This document shows, piece by piece, positions 8,101-9,985 of a stretch of DNA of 9,985 bases. The position numbers and the translations under genes were made by a program. The first letter of the stretch is position 1. Each line of letters opens with the position of its first letter. Origin of the DNA: RGIG5327 sp045612485 (GTDB lineage: Bacteria; Verrucomicrobiota; Lentisphaeria; Victivallales; UBA1829); the NCBI GenBank assembly GCA_045612485.1, contig JAZKZE010000041.1:1-9985 (forward strand). Reading direction: 5' to 3'. The notes beneath the pieces were generated by a model, which made no database searches, had not been told where the DNA came from, and saw only the letters and a program-made list of their open reading frames with translations.

Positions 8101-8530
8101 AGAACTGGACAAGGCGTATATCATTGCGGTCGCCCAGACGATCAAGCCTGTGGCTGTTTCTGCCAACTCTCCCAGATACTTTGACTGGAACAGGGATGGT
8201 GTGGTAAATAATGATGATGCGGCAAGTGTGACCAATGATAAAAAGATCCGTACTAAATACGAAAAAGATGAGATCGCATGGAAAAATGCCGGATATGTAA
8301 GGTATCCGCTTGCAAGGGAACTTCACGGGGACAGTACGCATCAGAAAGATACCCGTCTGCGCGGGGTCGCCTTCGGTTCAAAGACTCTTGCCAGAGAGTT
8401 TACCGGAACAAAAAACAAAGATACTTATGAGAACGGGGTGGATCAGATCACCGGAACCGCAAAAGTTGTTGTCACTCTGGAAAGAGTGGATGGAAAATGG
8501 AAAGTAGTGAGGTACGAATATGTGGATTAA
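5135..8530 (+). CDS. Giant GspK-like minor pseudopilin (Verru_Chthon cassette protein A-like)
   Basis: This encodes 1131 residues, over three times a normal GspK (about 320). The start is ATG 5135, preceded by a full AAGGAGG (5123-5129) at five bases; an in-frame TTG at 5120 would leave that ribosome binding site inside the gene. The leader is very basic and ends REKG, then IAVVFVLGILGLLTVIGLGF with no Glu+5, which is the hallmark of GspK. KDEVGKMDPS (145-154) and FGKININT (870-877) match the DE.GKiN.N motifs of GspK-type proteins. DWNRDGVVNNDD (1017-1028) is a textbook dockerin/EF-hand calcium loop and DKDNDKVQTTDE (268-279) is a looser one. LSLWELGAISRAEPW (761-775) resembles a motif I recall from TIGR02600-type proteins. 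The rest is unassigned. It is expected to cap a pseudopilus and extend into the periplasm. The K-like identity is good, but the role of the extra 800 residues is unknown. Confidence 0.85.
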   Translation: MYRKIMEILRKRRREKGIAVVFVLGILGLLTVIGLGFASTALLDNKISSNNTNTGKARLLARSAYMRAFQLMREGAASEKIITRSTDAHYDWLWRLNTTLDGIDLFALPQKFDAESNNTLPSWQYVYDTSGTERQIVGRFAYVVKDEVGKMDPSVHFGKYLASKDRAVPLKRFGTSEAELDYLAAIDSTETIYKDVQDVLFKALYKKHEGQDIYSFASPFRWQDFISMMGEAYLDASVGGRISTVNEEKLRNVNETLQAGTPEVFWIDKDNDKVQTTDEMFHRFNLARTDWDKEYFDDVNILFGRTADNARIVSKVNGIDEKCIYNARPAGDKNLVRQNKNRADGEDVGTTDSCYDTGGIQWLGLTGADPKKNASGEEDESGSNSYMSTTDPVVIKRKQIAANIIQYCRKEDSRTVTDLKATVTDWADANAEPLYAGVGKHPMLNEVGFKVGISGTAGVTESVGEEHTVQWQYVIAPQIAAELIDMFNIHPDDRRNAQVRFFGKLSLDYYDITSGAYKNQEVKFDNVPINISQGDWTQSATDSLHVGYTNGTWIPAEEIELKGTVKISTDNPDGAAADLAKNLAVKNVKMTLSKIYLRYENSLKDKMLDRDFAKIDKEFTIKEQDSGETKIVGDPKYFACAAAANDPRVNHNPADWTPLSIFKTTAANDPVKLDVGEVFDSEPDMISAIKQIATLGRNNFDPSESAEVHSDNVTDTHRKFGYNSATKTFYENQEVYDKEEGMTDPANGAVSTAYIAQRPMLSLWELGAISRAEPWRTINLKKAVPHSADGDAGKGICGGRDNSLALGNGDAATVEGEGYQAGDGNILDQVKINRLYLGDEREKALGDGTNVPSYITDDLKAFWTERTHSFGKININTLQESVLKALFKGISFNDTKLHEKPIDERKAYYSFIGKLNEAEPGAAYDGTTLAGEILRDSAAGDEKKNTFFRTRTDILLPFYNLDFSNSSVAKNDAAQEQLIGKTMNLLKAEELDKAYIIAVAQTIKPVAVSANSPRYFDWNRDGVVNNDDAASVTNDKKIRTKYEKDEIAWKNAGYVRYPLARELHGDSTHQKDTRLRGVAFGSKTLAREFTGTKNKDTYENGVDQITGTAKVVVTLERVDGKWKVVRYEYVD

Positions 8531-9377
8531 AAGTTTTCTGACAGTATGTTTGCTTCTGCCTTTTATCGTTTCTGCACAGACAGGCAAAAATGCCGGACAG
8601 AAATCCGGCAGTACACAGAAAAAATCTTCCACCGCAGCCGCCGGTAAGAAAGCAGAAGCAAAAGCCAAAGTATTGACAAAGAAAGAAAAGGAGGCTCTCC
8701 TGCGGGAAATATCCATGAACGCCGCTTCTTTCAATCCCGGAAAGCCGGGACTTACCCAGGAACGGGTGAAAAAAGTCATGCTTGATGAAGTCTATGATAA
8801 ATTGCTGAATAAAAAAATCCCGGAAGAAATCGGTAAAATCAAAAAATCAGCAGATACCATCACTTATCTGGGAACACGCATGGTTCTTTTTCATTATGAT
8901 ATCCTGCTGAAAAATCCGGAATTGCCGGAAGTCACCGGGATCAAAGCTGCCTGGTATAATGCTTACGGGGAAAAATTGAAAAAAATGGAGAGCCTTGCCA
9001 AAAAACTGGATCAGGCTACGTCTATAAGTAATGCTGCCGCCTATGTAAAAGCAAGGGCGGAGATCATTGCTTATCAGAAAGTTTTGAAGGATTTTGCAGA
9101 CGGGGATAAACCAAAACTTTCTTCTGATGAAATGCGGGAACTCCGTAAGAAAAATACTTTGTGGCGTCAGGCTCAATTCAGGAAAAATCAGGAGGAACTT
9201 TTGAAAAAGGCAGGGATCTCTCCTGAACAGGCAAAAGAGTTGACAAGTAAAAAATCTTCTGCAAAAAAGACGGAAAAAGCTGTGAAAAAAACTCAGAAGA
9301 AGAGTAATACTTCTTCCTCCTCTTCAGGCAGCCGGAAAAATAAAAAGAAATCCAATTCCCGCAGATACAGAAGATGA
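8520..9377 (+). CDS. Secreted lysine-rich protein of unknown function, fifth gene of the pseudopilin operon
   Basis: This encodes 285 residues. Its ATG lies inside the last codons of the GspK-like gene (11-base overlap) with GTGAGG (8507-8512) seven bases upstream, so translation is probably coupled. Residues 1-19 form a clear Sec signal peptide (MWIKSFLTVCLLLPFIVSA, likely cut before Q20) with no lipobox cysteine. Residues 20-55 are a Lys/Ser/Ala-rich linker. The middle (about 55-240) is predicted helical and charged, possibly coiled coil, with segments such as KLKKMESLAKKLD (152-164). The tail (242-285) is low-complexity Lys/Ser/Arg ending SRRYRR, giving a strongly basic protein. I recognise no family. 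Operon position suggests it works in the periplasm or outside with the pseudopilins, as a cargo, a scaffold, or a binder of anionic polymers; none of these is shown by the sequence. Confidence 0.85.
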   Translation: MWIKSFLTVCLLLPFIVSAQTGKNAGQKSGSTQKKSSTAAAGKKAEAKAKVLTKKEKEALLREISMNAASFNPGKPGLTQERVKKVMLDEVYDKLLNKKIPEEIGKIKKSADTITYLGTRMVLFHYDILLKNPELPEVTGIKAAWYNAYGEKLKKMESLAKKLDQATSISNAAAYVKARAEIIAYQKVLKDFADGDKPKLSSDEMRELRKKNTLWRQAQFRKNQEELLKKAGISPEQAKELTSKKSSAKKTEKAVKKTQKKSNTSSSSSGSRKNKKKSNSRRYRR

Positions 9378-9401
9378 TTTCCTGAACCGGAAAAATCTTT
9401 T
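9376..9401 (+). terminator. Weak terminator-like hairpin at the end of the operon
   Basis: TTTCC (9378-9382) pairs with GGAAA (9389-9393) around a 6-base loop. Two further pairs form across a two-base bulge (GA 9376-9377 with TC 9396-9397), and TTTT follows (9398-9401). It overlaps the stop codon of the last operon gene. The stem is short, so this is a tentative call; the converging tRNA gene may also limit read-through. Confidence 0.3.
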
Positions 9402-9457
9402 ACGCAGCAAAACACTGAAGCTGAAATTTGTGTGACCCGGAAAAAAGAATAAAAAAA

Positions 9458-9533
9458 TGGAGCCAATGATCGGGCTCGAACCGATGACCTGCTCATTACG
9501 AATGAGCTGCTCTACCAACTGAGCTACATTGGC
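9458..9533 (-). tRNA. tRNA-Thr (anticodon CGU)
   Basis: The reverse complement folds into a complete 76-base cloverleaf: acceptor GCCAATG/CATTGGC, D stem GCTC/GAGC with AGTTGGTA loop, anticodon stem GCTCA/TGAGC with loop TTCGTAA, variable AGGTC, and T stem ATCGG/CCGAT with loop TTCGAGC. The anticodon CGT (bases 9500-9498) reads the threonine codon ACG. CCA is encoded (9458-9460). The discriminator base is U rather than the A of E. coli tRNA-Thr. On the - strand the gene is followed at once by a T-rich tract (complement of 9441-9457) that may end transcription. It converges on the pseudopilin operon. Confidence 0.97.
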
Positions 9534-9554
9534 AATTGCGGTAAATACATCAAT

Positions 9555-9582
9555 AATATACTATTGATTTTTTGAAAAGCAA
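9555..9582 (-). promoter_or_regulatory. Promoter-like sequence for the tRNA-Thr gene
   Basis: On the - strand TTGCTT (complement of 9577-9582) is followed after 16 bases by TATATT (complement of 9555-9560), five of six matches to the -10 box. The -10 lies 21 bases before the tRNA 5' end, leaving room for a short leader removed by RNase P. Confidence 0.55.
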
Positions 9583-9691
9583 GTCCATTGACCCTTTTTT
9601 CCGGCATATTTCTCTGATTTTTCTGCCTCTGTCATCATAAATCCGCCTATGGAAGAAAAAATAGAAAAAAAATGTGTTTTACAGGGATTTT

Positions 9692-9721
9692 TTGCTTGAA
9701 TTACTATAAAAATGTTATAAA
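9692..9721 (+). promoter_or_regulatory. Promoter-like sequence for the EIIA gene
   Basis: TTGCTT (9692-9697) is followed by TATAAA (9716-9721) after 18 bases, or TTATAA one base earlier. This predicts a leader of roughly 50 bases before the ATG at 9776. The surrounding DNA is very A/T-rich. Confidence 0.5.
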
Positions 9722-9775
9722 TTATTCTTTTATAAATCAAGTTCTCATGATACAGTAAAGGAAAGGAATTTTCAA

Positions 9776-9985
9776 ATGAAGGCAGAGTACACAAAGTATT
9801 TGCATCAGGATGCTATTTTGCAGTTGAAGGGCACCACCAAAAAAGATGTTCTTGAAGAGATCATCGCTTACGCAACAACTCGTTGTACTCTCAGTGATTC
9901 CCAACTGCGGGAACTTGTCTGGAAACGGGAAAAAATGATGACTACCGGTGTGGGTAACGGACTTGCTCTCCCCCATGTCCGCGTG
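9776..9985 (+). CDS. PTS EIIA domain protein (PtsN/fructose type), 5' part only
   Basis: The frame is open from ATG 9776 to the window edge (70 codons, no stop), with AAGGA (9763-9767) eight bases upstream. The protein shows the PTS_EIIA type-2 pattern: an N-terminal helix TKKDVLEEIIAYA (21-33), then LRELVWKREKMMTTGVGNGLALPH (44-67), matching the family signature L..RE...TTG.G.G.A.PH. H67 in LALPH is the expected phospho-accepting histidine, phosphorylated by HPr or NPr. Proteins of this type either pass phosphate to sugar-specific EIIB domains or, as PtsN (EIIA-Ntr), regulate other proteins. The missing C-terminal part prevents choosing between a stand-alone PtsN and a larger fused protein. 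It seems to be the first gene of its transcript. Confidence 0.88.
   Translation, partial: MKAEYTKYLHQDAILQLKGTTKKDVLEEIIAYATTRCTLSDSQLRELVWKREKMMTTGVGNGLALPHVRV

Noticed and set aside
9561..9794. 77-codon - strand open frame between the tRNA and EIIA genes
   Set aside because: It overlaps two promoter-like sequences and the start of the EIIA gene, and its product shows no protein-like pattern.
1..9985. CRISPR array or insertion sequence
   Set aside because: No regularly spaced repeats and no transposase-like protein were seen on either strand.

Overview
The window most likely comes from a bacterium of the PVC superphylum, with Lentisphaerota (Victivallis-like) the best guess. This rests on the style of the pilin-like N termini (FTLVELLVVIAIIAVLAG), on a four-gene pseudopilin cassette ending in an unusually large GspK-like protein, and on moderate GC with strongly AT-rich intergenic DNA. 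The assignment is inferred from sequence style, not from a marker gene.

Layout. Bases 1-221 hold no convincing gene; they carry a perfect 17-bp inverted repeat and a promoter-like sequence. A gene for a cytoplasmic, cysteine-rich, probably TIM-barrel protein follows on the + strand (222-1103). It converges on a lone phage-type large terminase (TerL) gene on the - strand (1166-2488), with a hairpin between the two stops that could end both transcripts. No portal, small terminase, capsid or integrase gene accompanies TerL here.

Bases 2665-9377 form a five-gene + strand operon: a GspG-like major pseudopilin, a GspI/PilV-like and a GspJ/PilW-like minor pseudopilin, a 1131-residue GspK-like protein, and a secreted, lysine-rich protein whose start overlaps the end of the GspK-like gene. 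The order G-I-J-K is that of the tip-forming part of type II secretion systems, but no ATPase, platform protein, secretin or peptidase gene is in the window. The closest named counterpart I recall is the four-gene 'Verru_Chthon' cassette (TIGRFAM A-D proteins) of Verrucomicrobia. The products probably assemble in the inner membrane and periplasm using machinery encoded elsewhere. Calcium-loop-like motifs occur in the G-like and K-like proteins.

A tRNA-Thr(CGU) gene lies on the - strand at 9458-9533. The window ends inside a PTS EIIA (PtsN/fructose-type) gene that starts at 9776. The gene-free stretch 9534-9775 holds only two divergent promoter-like sequences. Four transcription units (first gene, pseudopilin operon, tRNA, EIIA) are each preceded by TTGCTT with a TATA-like hexamer 16-18 bases later, and the terminase gene is not.
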